Positions 17,764 to 26,203 of a DNA stretch of 64,000 bases are shown one piece after another. The stretch is taken from the NCBI RefSeq assembly GCF_963677575.1, contig NZ_OY782038.1:4777501-4841500 (forward strand). The letters run 5' to 3'. The stretch comes from an uncultured Draconibacterium sp. GTDB lineage: Bacteria; Bacteroidota; Bacteroidia; Bacteroidales; Prolixibacteraceae. The notes under the pieces were generated by a model. That model was not told the origin of the DNA. It did no database searches and saw nothing but the letters and a program-made list of their open reading frames with translations. Each line of letters opens with the position of its first letter. Positions within the stretch are counted from its first letter, which is position 1. The position numbers and the translations under genes were made by a program.

Positions 17764-18305
17764 TTATTGGTTCCCGCTCTTTATTTCTTTTGTTTCTAAA
17801 TCAATATAATAATCATGTTTATTTGCATAAACTGTAAACGGATATTCGAATTCAAAGTATAGTTTTCGCCCCGTTACTTTTTTGAAAACAATTCCATCGA
17901 ACGTAAATTTTACAGGGATTGGCATTTTTACAACGTGGAGTTTTTCGTCAATGAAATGCAAACTCTGCCAGTTCGAAACGAAGAATGTATTTGTTTTTCT
18001 ATCTGCGTAAACATCTGTTATGCGCGGAATATCTAGATCTACTAATTTTTCTTTTTTAAAAATGTCAATGATAATGGCGTGTCCACCTGAAACAATACAT
18101 GCAATTCTTTTTTCCGGTAAATCGGCATTGCAAAACTACCCCTAAAATATCTTTCTCTGAAGTGTCCATACCAATTGGTACCATCTGACAGCGTAAATTT
18201 CACGAAGTTCCAATCTTGGCCTCGCCATGATTCAGGCAAGTCAAAAATGACTTCTTCAGTCTCTCCGGAAATTGGTATTGTATTTACTTTTTCAAGTTTT
18301 GTCAT
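17764..18305 (-). pseudogene. Hypothetical protein in two frames joined at A AAA AAG (programmed -1 frameshift or frameshift mutation)
   Basis: The first frame starts at 18305 (MTKLEKVNTIPISGE) and stops after 87 codons. The -1 frame is open from before that stop to 17764; read from the shift point it continues plausible protein (EKLVDLDIPRITDVYADRKT...), giving 180 residues in all. The switch falls on A AAA AAG in the zero frame (18057-18051, minus strand): the same heptamer that drives -1 frameshifting in E. coli dnaX. I see no strong stimulatory hairpin just downstream. I recognise no family; the text is rich in aromatic and charged residues and has no signal peptide. A one-base loss in the A run, or a sequencing error, is the simpler alternative. 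Confidence 0.6.
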
Positions 18306-18351
18306 TAAAAATAAATCTAATTTAGAAGAGAGTTGAAAACAATTCTAAAAT

Positions 18352-18723
18352 TTACTTCACCCGCAATATCTTCTCCATCTTTCTGCCTTTTGCCAACTCG
18401 TCAATAAGTTTATCTAAATACCTTACTTGTTTGGTCAGAACGTTATCAATTTCCTCTATACGGTATCCGCAGATTACCCCCTTTATTAATTCGGCATTTG
18501 GATTCAAGTTCGCTTTCTCGAAGAACGTTTCAAATGTCACCTTCTCATCGATCATTTTCTGAACTTCTGCTTTATCAAAACCGGTCAGCCATTCAATTAC
18601 CTGATGCAGCTCTGCCTTCGTTCTTCCTTTTTTCTCTACTTTGGTTACATAGTGCGGATATACTGCCGCAAATGTCATTTCTGCTATCCGCTTGTTATGT
18701 TCCGACGTAGTTTTCATATTCAT
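18352..18723 (-). CDS. DUF2200 domain protein
   Basis: A 123-residue protein. The pattern 'MTFAAVYPHYVTKVEKKGRTKAELHQVIEWLTGFD' then 'FFEKANLNPNAELIKGVICGYRIEEI..MQ-RYLDKLIDELAKGRKMEKILR' matches DUF2200, a cytoplasmic family of unknown function often annotated near transcription-regulator genes. Two starts are possible (18723 or 18717, MNMKTT versus MKTT). The fit to the family is over the whole length. Its upstream gap carries the large inverted-repeat element and the 41-bp array. Confidence 0.8.
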   Translation of the reverse strand: MNMKTTSEHNKRIAEMTFAAVYPHYVTKVEKKGRTKAELHQVIEWLTGFDKAEVQKMIDEKVTFETFFEKANLNPNAELIKGVICGYRIEEIDNVLTKQVRYLDKLIDELAKGRKMEKILRVK

Positions 18724-18778
18724 TCAATATTTTCAGTATTGTTCGTGTTTTCTACCTTAAAAGTAACCATATTTCTAT

Positions 18779-19047
18779 TAACCTGAGTTCGATCTTAAAA
18801 TGGCTCACAGCTTTAGCTATTTTTAGTCAGAAACTGCCTCCGGTTTTCGAAGTACTATCGGGATAATACGAGAAAAGTGGGGGCAGTTTATGGCAAAAAG
18901 AGCAAAGCCAAAAGTGGAAAGTCCTTCTCACGCCATCTTTGCACTTAAAATTCTTTGAAATAACCCGTTATTGCTGCATAATTTTAAGTACAAACCTGAC
19001 GCAATTATGACTTTCTGTGAAAATATTTTAAAATCGAACTCAGGTTA
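18779..19047. repeat. MITE-like element with 23-bp terminal inverted repeats (AACCTGAG type)
   Basis: The left end (18779-18801) starts TAACCTGAGTTCGATC and the complement of the right end (19025-19047) starts TAACCTGAGTTCGATT; the 23-bp arms differ at a single base. The 269-bp interior has no open frame of note and contains a second inverted repeat, AAACTGCC at about 18831 and GGCAGTTT at about 18885. A solitary left end of the same family lies at 41883-41923. Confidence 0.75.
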
Positions 19048-19109
19048 TTACACTGGGAAAAACAGTTTTTTGTAATGACTAATTACACTGAAAAACTTTG
19101 TTGCCGGGC

Positions 19110-19391
19110 TTAATCATTTAATTACGGGGCAAAAACTTTGCGGGAAACATTTAATCATTTAATCGCGCCCCGGAAAATTAGTGGGAGGTGTTTAATCATT
19201 TAATCACGTGTAGAAAACGTTGTGGCGAGGTTTTAATCATTTGATGATGAACCAAAAACTTTGTGGGAAGCGTTTAATTATTTAATGACGGGGAAAAATC
19301 ATTTTAGGCAATGATTAAACATTTAATGATGGGTTGAAAACACCGTATTGAGCTTTTGATCATTTAATTAAGAGGCACCTACTTCCCGGCC
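19110..19391. repeat. 41-bp-period repeat array with an AT-rich 13-bp core
   Basis: TTAATCATTTAAT or a one- to two-base variant begins at 19110, 19151, 19192, 19233, 19274, 19315 and 19356: seven cores at exactly 41-bp steps. The 28 bp between cores are only loosely alike (for example a recurring AAAACTTTGTGGG). A degenerate eighth unit may precede it (about 19069). The core is conserved more than the spacers, and the period is not a multiple of three, so this is not coding. The repeats are far too short for CRISPR. A 41-bp step is close to four helical turns, so the cores fall on one DNA face. Confidence 0.8.
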
Positions 19392-19450
19392 TGCATATTC
19401 TCATAATGCACAAGCCGAAACATAGCGAAAGATGAATGATCTTGTTTACT

Positions 19451-20260
19451 TTACCCCAAAGCAACATCCAGCAACATCATGGTAGCAAAACCTACCATGG
19501 CTCCAATGGTCGATAAATCGGTTTCATTGCCTCGTTGGGATTCGGGAATCAGCTCTTCAACCACCACAAAAATCATTGCTCCGGCAGCAAACGACAAGGC
19601 ATAAGGCAACAAAGGCTCGATAGTCAGAACTAGGTAAGCTCCCAGCACTCCGGCCATCGGTTCTACAATTCCTGAAAGTTGTCCGTAGTTAAAAGCCTTC
19701 CAGCGCGAGAGTCCCTCGCGGCGCAACGGAATAGAAACTGCCGCTCCCTCGGGGAAGTTTTGCAGCCCGATTCCCATGGCCAAAGCAACTGCTCCGGTAA
19801 GAATTCCAATATCGGGATTATTGGCCAGCGCCCCAAAAGCAACGCCCACAGCCAGTCCTTCCGGAATATTATGGAGAGTTATGGCGAGCACTAAAAGTAT
19901 ACTTCGTTGCCATGTTGTTTGAATTCCCTCGGCTTTATCGATAGATAAACCCATGTGTAGGTGAGGCAGTATTTTATCTATTAATAACAGAAAAGCACCT
20001 CCGGCCAGAAATCCTATTACTGCCGGCTTCCAGGATAATTCGCCTTGTGCTTCTGCCATTTCGATTGCCGGTTTCAACAGCGACCAAAAACTGGCAGCAA
20101 TCATTACACCCGCTGCAAAACCCAACATCGAATTCAATATCTTCTTATTAATCGATTTAAAGAAGAACACCATTGATGCTCCGGCGGCTGTTAAAAGCCA
20201 AGTAAACAAGGTTGCTCCAAGGGCCAGTAATATCGGGTTATATTCTAATAATTTTTCCAT
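19451..20260 (-). CDS. ZIP-family metal transporter
   Basis: A 269-residue membrane protein with eight predicted helices. The metal-binding motifs of helices 4 and 5 are present: 'LHNIPEGLAVGVAFG' and 'GLQNFPEGAAVSIPLRREG', the pair seen in ZupT and the GufA subgroup. The family moves zinc, iron or manganese into the cytoplasm. The length is typical. It is transcribed leftward, and its stop is 60 bp from the last unit of the repeat array. Confidence 0.92.
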   Translation of the reverse strand: MEKLLEYNPILLALGATLFTWLLTAAGASMVFFFKSINKKILNSMLGFAAGVMIAASFWSLLKPAIEMAEAQGELSWKPAVIGFLAGGAFLLLIDKILPHLHMGLSIDKAEGIQTTWQRSILLVLAITLHNIPEGLAVGVAFGALANNPDIGILTGAVALAMGIGLQNFPEGAAVSIPLRREGLSRWKAFNYGQLSGIVEPMAGVLGAYLVLTIEPLLPYALSFAAGAMIFVVVEELIPESQRGNETDLSTIGAMVGFATMMLLDVALG

Positions 20261-20371
20261 TTGATTTTTGTTTCTAATTTATCGAATAGGCTAAAACAAA
20301 ACTAACAAAATTATTGTTCAGCGTTTTTATCCGATCTCACAATAATCAATGAATTTGGTTTTTATTAATGG

Positions 20372-20944
20372 TTAATATATAGTCTTGTCTCCTTTAATAT
20401 GTTGGTGGTACAAAACGAAATTCCAAACAGCAAGAATCAAGAGGCATATCGCCATAAAAAACCCGACAAGAAAGAAATCGGAAGTAGCCAAACGCAGCGT
20501 CAGCAACAAACTTCCCCCCGAAATGATACCTGCCATAAATGCGTATGCTTTGTTGTTGTAATACCAGGCATAAGGGAAGAAGTGTGCCCCGGTAATAATG
20601 GCGTAAGTCATCAGAAAATAATCGGGGTGTTTTATCAAAACAAATATCAGAAACGGGAAATAGAATAGCTGGGCGAAATTTAACCATAAACCCAGCGGTT
20701 GCAAGGGATTCTCCGGAATTTCCCAGCTTGTTTTTAACAATTTGGATAGGCCAAAAGCAAATGGAAGCAGGAAACTTCCGGCAATAAATGTAAAAACACT
20801 TCGGTCGTATGCCGAAAAGGGGAGCATCCAAATAACGGCAATCATACTCCAAATAATTGTTGCTGCCAAAATAAAATCGATTCCGTTTTTAGCTTTTATG
20901 CTTACATCAGTTCTTAGGGCGTCGAGTTGTGTCTTTGTCATCAT
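20372..20944 (-). CDS. DUF7010-like integral membrane protein
   Basis: A 190-residue protein with six likely membrane helices, starting MMTKTQLDALRTDVSIKAKNGIDF. The pattern 'LRTDVSIKAKNGIDFILAATIIW' with 'ITGAHFFPYAWYYNNKAYAFMAG' further on resembles the family now called DUF7010. No enzymatic residues stand out and the function is unknown. It lies between the ZIP transporter and the ECF sigma operon on the same strand, with gaps of about 100 bp on each side. Confidence 0.7.
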   Translation of the reverse strand: MMTKTQLDALRTDVSIKAKNGIDFILAATIIWSMIAVIWMLPFSAYDRSVFTFIAGSFLLPFAFGLSKLLKTSWEIPENPLQPLGLWLNFAQLFYFPFLIFVLIKHPDYFLMTYAIITGAHFFPYAWYYNNKAYAFMAGIISGGSLLLTLRLATSDFFLVGFFMAICLLILAVWNFVLYHQHIKGDKTIY

Positions 20945-21041
20945 GTTTTTTGTTTATGAAATTAGTAGTGAAAATTGCATAAGAATTGCCTTACCTTCGT
21001 TTTCTCAACGAGGTCAATAGCTTGTTTTTATGTTGGTTAAT

Positions 21042-21635
21042 TTATTGTTCCAGCAGGTCTTTCCGTAATCTTTTGATTTCGTTCAGGGCTTTCATTTCGC
21101 GACGAATTGCAGACCGAATGAAATAGCTGAAAATTAGTGCAGCCAGAATATACGATACATCGATGAGGACGATCAACCAAAGCGGAAAATAGTTGGCGAA
21201 TTCAGGAGTTAGCATATAAAATCCAATGCTGTAAAGTATAATAATTGCAAGAGTAATGCTGCCGTGAATTTTCTTACGGAAGTTGTAATAACTGAGAATT
21301 GTATCATTGCTTTTTAGTGCGGCTTCGCATAGATCAATTTTTTTTGCATAAAACATACTGGCCAGTTCAATCCCAATTCGGAGTACAATACTTCCGCACA
21401 TCAGCACTTCTCCAATATGGCTCAGTGTGAATTGAAAATTGGCTACCAACAGGAAGTATGCCAGTAATCCTAGAACAACAAGCACTAAAACTGTAATATT
21501 TGCCAGTTGAGTTCTTGTGGTACTTCGTTTTTTCTGCTCAGCCAGTTTTATAATGGCTGATGTATCAGGACTGTTTTGTGCAGACGTTTTGTCTTGCTCC
21601 CACAGTTGTTTTATGTCGTTAAATTCAGTTTGCAT
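21042..21635 (-). CDS. Membrane protein paired with an ECF sigma factor, putative anti-sigma factor
   Basis: A 197-residue protein with a soluble N-terminus of about 45 residues, four hydrophobic segments and a basic C-terminal helix (EIKRLRKDLLEQ). It overlaps the sigma gene upstream by 11 bp, so the two are co-translated or at least co-transcribed. An inner-membrane protein with a cytoplasmic N-terminus next to a sigma gene is the usual anti-sigma layout. There is no recognisable zinc-binding (ZAS) motif, so the role is inferred from position only. Confidence 0.65.
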   Translation of the reverse strand: MQTEFNDIKQLWEQDKTSAQNSPDTSAIIKLAEQKKRSTTRTQLANITVLVLVVLGLLAYFLLVANFQFTLSHIGEVLMCGSIVLRIGIELASMFYAKKIDLCEAALKSNDTILSYYNFRKKIHGSITLAIIILYSIGFYMLTPEFANYFPLWLIVLIDVSYILAALIFSYFIRSAIRREMKALNEIKRLRKDLLEQ

Positions 21636-22131
21636 TGTTCAAATGATTTTTCAGGTTCTTCTTAATTCTGTGAATTCGTACACGCAGATTTCCGGTGCTA
21701 AGACCCATTACTTGTGCAATTTCGTCGTAATCGATCTCGTTGAGCACCATCATAATGATCAGCCTGTCGATTTCGGGTAAAAGCCCAATTGCTGTATACA
21801 ACTTTGCAATTTCCGATTCAAGTTTCTGCGAATCATCGGTATGATTTTGCTCAATCATTTCTATCGGAATATTTGCCTGTTCTTTTTTGTTGCGCAGGTA
21901 ATTCAGGCAGGAGTTTACGGTAATTCGGTAGATCCAGGTTTTGTAGGTTGAATATCCTTTAAAGCCGGGAAGTGCATTCCAAACATTAATAAATACTTCC
22001 TGTGCCAGATCTTTTGCCAACTCTTCGTGGCCTTTCATATAACCGCGGCACATCTGCAGCACCATCGGGTGGTATTGTTGATATAGCTCTTCAAATTGTA
22101 TTTTGTGCGCTCTGCTACTCATTCTATTCAA
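21625..22131 (-). CDS. ECF-type RNA polymerase sigma factor
   Basis: 168 residues with region 2 ('FEELYQQYHPMVLQMCRGYMKGHEELAKDLAQEVFINVWNALPGF', about residues 14-58) and region 4 ('YDEIAQVMGLSTGNLRVRIHRIKKNLK', a helix-turn-helix near the C-terminus). This is the standard two-domain layout of sigma-70 family, extracytoplasmic-function factors. It directs RNA polymerase to a small regulon; the membrane partner encoded next probably restrains it. An adjacent regulated target is not evident. Confidence 0.93.
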   Translation of the reverse strand: MNRMSSRAHKIQFEELYQQYHPMVLQMCRGYMKGHEELAKDLAQEVFINVWNALPGFKGYSTYKTWIYRITVNSCLNYLRNKKEQANIPIEMIEQNHTDDSQKLESEIAKLYTAIGLLPEIDRLIIMMVLNEIDYDEIAQVMGLSTGNLRVRIHRIKKNLKNHLNNAN

Positions 22132-22242
22132 GTAATTTTCCCTTTGAACCTAAAAAATTGGATTTGTTACAATCTATGCGAAAAAAAGTGAAATATATTA
22201 TGTTTGGTTTTTTGTGCTTGCTTGAGAATAGGTGTAAGATGT

Positions 22243-23292
22243 TTATTCAATGTGTTTTAATTGTTTTCTGTCGATTTTGCCATTTTCGGTACGTGGAAGT
22301 TTTTCGATAAAACAGATGTCTTTTGGTTGCTCGTATTTTGACAGTAATTTGTTGCATTGCGCTTGAATGTTGGTTTTAATTGCTTCACCAGCATCGCCTT
22401 CAATTAGCAAAATTATTTTCTCTCCAAGATGTTCGTCCGGTACTGAGCCGATGGCGTAGGGCAAAAGCATTTCTTTTGCCAGTTTCTCCTCAATTTGCTC
22501 GGGCAGAAATTTAATACCTCCGGAAATGATGACGTTATCAACGCGCCCCAGCACTTTAAAATGATGACTATCTTCTAATTCGCCCAAATCGTTGGTTTGA
22601 ATGGCTCCGTTTTCAAGTCCCGGCATCAGAATGCGTATACAATTGCGTTCGTCCAGTTCAACGGAAATACCATCAAGACAAGTGTAATAATCAGTTTGGT
22701 CATCGCCATTTAAGTTGCGTAGTGCAATGTGAGTTGCTGTTTCAGTCATGGCGTAACTCGAATAACATTTTGTTGAAATTTGTTGTAATTGCTCTTCTAA
22801 AGGTTGCGGAATTGCAGAGCCGCCGATCAGCAGATTTACAATGTTTTGCTCAGGTAGTGCCATATATTTTGTTACCTGGTTAATAACCATGGCTGTAAAT
22901 TTTATGTGTTTGTCAAATTGCAAAATTGTAAAATCAGATGCCGGATCAATAAGATTTAAATCGAGTTTGCCGATAAGGGCACGCACTATCATTAGCTTTC
23001 CTGCGATAAATTGACTGGGCAAACAATGTAAAACACGATCACCTTCTTGTAGATTAAAAAATCGAATGGTGCGCAGGGCACTGGCTGCTACAAAATCCTT
23101 TTTCAGCGTAATGGTTTTTGGGGTTCCCGTACTCCCCGAAGTTTGTACTTCTACGTAATTATTTGCATTGTACCACTCCTCCAAAAAGTTCAACCAACTC
23201 TGTTCCCAAACGCTCCCGGGTTTTTGTTGCAGCAACTCTTTTATATTTTGTGGTTGCCCGTTTATGGTGATATGTGACGGGAACAGCTCCAT
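22243..23292 (-). CDS. menE: o-Succinylbenzoate-CoA ligase (AMP-forming)
   Basis: Activates o-succinylbenzoate with ATP and CoA in menaquinone synthesis. The adenylate-forming signature 'TSGSTGTPKTITLKKDF' (around residues 50-66) and the C-terminal 'GRVDNVIISGGIKFLPEQIEE' and 'PRTENGKIDRKQL' blocks are all present, the last holding the catalytic Lys. At 349 residues it is about 100 shorter than E. coli MenE because the N-terminal part is reduced. It overlaps menC by one base at 23292, as the last gene of the men operon. Confidence 0.93.
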   Translation of the reverse strand: MELFPSHITINGQPQNIKELLQQKPGSVWEQSWLNFLEEWYNANNYVEVQTSGSTGTPKTITLKKDFVAASALRTIRFFNLQEGDRVLHCLPSQFIAGKLMIVRALIGKLDLNLIDPASDFTILQFDKHIKFTAMVINQVTKYMALPEQNIVNLLIGGSAIPQPLEEQLQQISTKCYSSYAMTETATHIALRNLNGDDQTDYYTCLDGISVELDERNCIRILMPGLENGAIQTNDLGELEDSHHFKVLGRVDNVIISGGIKFLPEQIEEKLAKEMLLPYAIGSVPDEHLGEKIILLIEGDAGEAIKTNIQAQCNKLLSKYEQPKDICFIEKLPRTENGKIDRKQLKHIE

Positions 23293-24320
23293 TACATTTC
23301 GAAGGTTTTTGAGCTATTAAACCACAGTTTTTCGCCACGAATCTCAAGCGGAGACGCAATGTTATTGGTAAACAATTGTCCGGTTCCCAGCCCCTGATGC
23401 ATTGACGTGTCCTTTGTAAAGGTCCACTGTGCAATGGCGTTTAGCCCAATATTTGATTCCAGGTACGATGTAATCCACCAACCGATGGAACGTTTGTTAG
23501 CCAATTCAATCCACTCGTCGCAACCCGAAATGCCACCGTGTAAACTTGGCTTTAATACCAAAAACTGCGGACGGATTGTTTCCAGTAGTTGTATTTTTTT
23601 CTCGCGTTCGTTGATGCCAATTAACTCTTCATCAAGAGCGATGGGCAGTGGAGTGGTTTTGCATAATTCTGCCATCTTTTCCCATTGTCCTGCTCGTATC
23701 GGTTGCTCAATGGAATGAAGTTGTAATTCTGCAAGTCTCTTCAGTTTGGTAGGAGCTGAATCAGTATCAAAAGCACCGTTGGCATCTACCCGTAGAATAA
23801 TTTCATCGCTTGAGACACGCTCGCGTACAGCTTTTAAAAGTGCCAGTTCCTGCTCAAAATCTTTTGCTCCAATCTTTAGTTTTATACATCGAAAACCGGC
23901 TTCAAGTTTATCTTCTATCTGGCCTTGCATATTTTCGACCTCATTCATCCATATCAGTCCATTAATAGGAATACCGGACTCTCCACTGGTAAATTCGGAT
24001 GGAAACAGTTTCCTTTTTCCACCGTTTTTCAGATCCAACAGAGCCGATTCCAATGCAAATGTCAGCGATGAAATATCTTTTAACAAGTCAATATTATTTA
24101 TGAAAAGCTTAGGATCAGCGCAGATTTTATCCAACTGCACTTCAACTTGTTCAGGCGTTTCAATACTCAATCCGGTTAGTGGCGCACATTCACCAAGTCC
24201 TGTCACTCCATTCTCTTCCAAAAACAAATACCAAACCGTGCGCGTTTTTAACACCCCACGAGAAGTGCCGGCAGGTTGCTTAAAAAACAGCTCATATTTT
24301 TGGTAGCGTGCTTTTATCAT
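23292..24320 (-). CDS. menC: o-Succinylbenzoate synthase (enolase superfamily)
   Basis: Dehydrates SHCHC to o-succinylbenzoate. 342 residues with the capping domain first and an alpha/beta barrel after. The barrel carries the general-base Lys in 'CIKLKIGAKDF', the metal ligands Asp in 'LRVDANGAFD', Glu in 'HSIEQPI' and Asp in 'ALDEELI', and the second Lys in 'VLKPSLHGG'. Its ends overlap menE by one base and menA by four, so translation is probably coupled. Its substrate must come from MenD and MenH; no menH gene is in the cluster. Confidence 0.94.
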   Translation of the reverse strand: MIKARYQKYELFFKQPAGTSRGVLKTRTVWYLFLEENGVTGLGECAPLTGLSIETPEQVEVQLDKICADPKLFINNIDLLKDISSLTFALESALLDLKNGGKRKLFPSEFTSGESGIPINGLIWMNEVENMQGQIEDKLEAGFRCIKLKIGAKDFEQELALLKAVRERVSSDEIILRVDANGAFDTDSAPTKLKRLAELQLHSIEQPIRAGQWEKMAELCKTTPLPIALDEELIGINEREKKIQLLETIRPQFLVLKPSLHGGISGCDEWIELANKRSIGWWITSYLESNIGLNAIAQWTFTKDTSMHQGLGTGQLFTNNIASPLEIRGEKLWFNSSKTFEM

Positions 24321-25222
24321 GATAGTATCAGTCCGAGCGAAAACAATAGTGTTAATGCCAAAGCTTGCAGTGCCAGCCGTTTTAAAAACGGGTCAAGTTG
24401 GCGACCGTCTTTTATACGGAATATTTTTATGAGGTCGATAATTGAAACCGGTAATACCAACAGAAACAACCATTGCCATGCTGTTTTTTGTTGCTGAACT
24501 GTAAAAATGATCAGTGCAATCCATGCCAGCCCAATAAGCATGGAATGGTAAATGCGGCTTTTTAGCGGTCCTAGTTTTACAGCAATAGTAATCTTTCCTG
24601 ATTGTTTATCGTTTTCAATGTCGCGGGTGTTGTTAAGGTTCAAAACTCCTGTGCTGAATAATCCCATACTAATGGCCGGTAACCAAACCGCGCTTTCAAT
24701 AACATTGTTGTGAAGGTAAAAAACACCGATCACGGGCAGCAAACCGAAAAACAGAAATACAAACAAGTCACCCAATCCGATATAACCGTAGGATTTTTTA
24801 CCTGCCGTATAGAAATAAGCAGCCAAAAGTGCTAGTATTCCCAGTCCTATAAATACAAAAAATGCAGTTGGACTGTGGTGCCACGTTCCTGAATAAACCA
24901 AAACAATTCCCAGCAAAAAACTTAATCCGGCAACAACAAGCATACCGGATTTCATTTCTTTGATGGTGATCTCGCCGCCCTGCATCGTTCGTGTTGGCCC
25001 CAAACGCTGATGATTGTCGGTGCCTTTTTGGAAATCGCCGTAATCGTTGGCAAAGTTCGAAAACACCTGTATTAATGTTGCGGTGAGTATTGCAAGTGTA
25101 AAAACAATCCAGTCAAACCCATGCCAGAATGCTGCCAGTGCCGAGCCCATCAATATGCCCGATAATGCCAATGGGAGAGTGCGTAACCGTGCTGCATTTA
25201 CCCAACTTTTTGCTGTTGCCAT
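24317..25222 (-). CDS. menA: 1,4-Dihydroxy-2-naphthoate polyprenyltransferase
   Basis: A 301-residue UbiA-superfamily membrane enzyme with about eight helices. The first Asp-rich motif is in 'SNFANDYGDFQKGTDN', and the second is 'NNTRDIENDKQSGK'; both bind the Mg-diphosphate of the polyprenyl donor. It joins the side chain to DHNA to give demethylmenaquinone at the inner membrane. It starts 145 bp after menB, the largest gap in the operon; that gap holds degenerate GGATACT-type short repeats and a GC hairpin. Confidence 0.94.
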   Translation of the reverse strand: MATAKSWVNAARLRTLPLALSGILMGSALAAFWHGFDWIVFTLAILTATLIQVFSNFANDYGDFQKGTDNHQRLGPTRTMQGGEITIKEMKSGMLVVAGLSFLLGIVLVYSGTWHHSPTAFFVFIGLGILALLAAYFYTAGKKSYGYIGLGDLFVFLFFGLLPVIGVFYLHNNVIESAVWLPAISMGLFSTGVLNLNNTRDIENDKQSGKITIAVKLGPLKSRIYHSMLIGLAWIALIIFTVQQQKTAWQWLFLLVLPVSIIDLIKIFRIKDGRQLDPFLKRLALQALALTLLFSLGLILS

Positions 25223-25367
25223 ACTTGATGCTAGATATTAGATTCTGGATACTGGATACTGGATTCTTGATGTTTGATACAGGATACCCCGACGCTGCGG
25301 TCGGGATTTGGCTGTGGCCGATTTTCAATTCGCTTCGCCAACTCGTAACTCGTGTCTCGTAACTTTA
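25223..25367. repeat. Short degenerate repeats and hairpin in the menB-menA gap
   Basis: The segment 25226-25290 reads as loosely repeated GGATACT/GATTCT words, followed by a GC-rich hairpin (CCCGACG..CGGTCGGG near 25287-25304). It interrupts the otherwise tight men operon but no terminator T-run follows. Confidence 0.4.
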
Positions 25368-26192
25368 TTACGGAAATTTTGGGTATTTCTTAAAGTCCGG
25401 TTTACGTTTTTCAAGGAAGGCATGTTTTCCCTCTTGTGCCTCTTCAGTAAGGTAGTACAATAATGTTGCGTTTCCTGCGAACTCCTGAATTCCAATCTGT
25501 CCGTCGAGTTCAGCGTTTAATCCCAGTTTTAGCATGCGTAGTGCCAGCGGACTGTGTTCCTGCATTTTTTGTGCCCATGCAACAACTTCATCTTCCAGCT
25601 CATCGAAAGGAACAACTTTGTTTACCAATCCCATTTCAAGTGCTTCGGCAGCCGAGTACTGACGGCACATAAACCAAATCTCGCGGGCTTTCTTTTGTCC
25701 CACAACACTTGCAAGGTACGATGATCCTAATCCTGCATCGAAACTACCCACTTTAGGTCCGGTTTGGCCAAAGATGGCATTTTCGCTGGCAATACTGATG
25801 TCGCAAACTACATGTAGCACATGACCACCACCAATGGCATATCCATTCACCATGGCAATTACAGGTTTGGGCATGCTGCGAATTTGTTTTTGCACCTCAA
25901 GAATGTTCAGGCGAGGAATACCGTTTTCGTCGATGTAACCACCTGTGCCTTTTACATTTTGGTCGCCACCTGAGCAAAATGCCTTATCACCGGCACCGGT
26001 TAGCACAATTACATTAATACGCTGGTCTTCACGACAAAGGTGCAGAGCATCGCTAATGTTGTTCACGGTAGTTGGACGGAAAGCATTCCGTACCTGCTCG
26101 CGGTTGATGGTAATCTTGCCAATTCCATCGTAATAATCGAAAAAGATATCCTCGTATTCTTTAATGGTTTCCCATTGTCTTTTTGTACTCAT
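25368..26192 (-). CDS. menB: 1,4-Dihydroxy-2-naphthoyl-CoA synthase
   Basis: A 274-residue crotonase-fold enzyme closing the second naphthoquinone ring from o-succinylbenzoyl-CoA. The family marks are visible: 'FCSGGDQNVKG' (oxyanion hole and the typical 'SGGDQ' of MenB), 'GYAIGGGHVLHVVCDISIAS', 'GQTGPKVGSFDAGLGSSYLA' with catalytic Asp, and the C-terminal 'KRKPDFKKYPKFP'. Length and start (MSTKRQWETIKEY) fit. It lies 11 bp downstream of the menD stop in the same operon. Confidence 0.97.
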   Translation of the reverse strand: MSTKRQWETIKEYEDIFFDYYDGIGKITINREQVRNAFRPTTVNNISDALHLCREDQRINVIVLTGAGDKAFCSGGDQNVKGTGGYIDENGIPRLNILEVQKQIRSMPKPVIAMVNGYAIGGGHVLHVVCDISIASENAIFGQTGPKVGSFDAGLGSSYLASVVGQKKAREIWFMCRQYSAAEALEMGLVNKVVPFDELEDEVVAWAQKMQEHSPLALRMLKLGLNAELDGQIGIQEFAGNATLLYYLTEEAQEGKHAFLEKRKPDFKKYPKFP

Positions 26193-26203
26193 TGTATGTT
26201 GTT

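Noticed and set aside
19110..19391. CRISPR array
   Set aside because: The conserved core is only 13 bp, the spacers resemble each other, and no cas genes are near.
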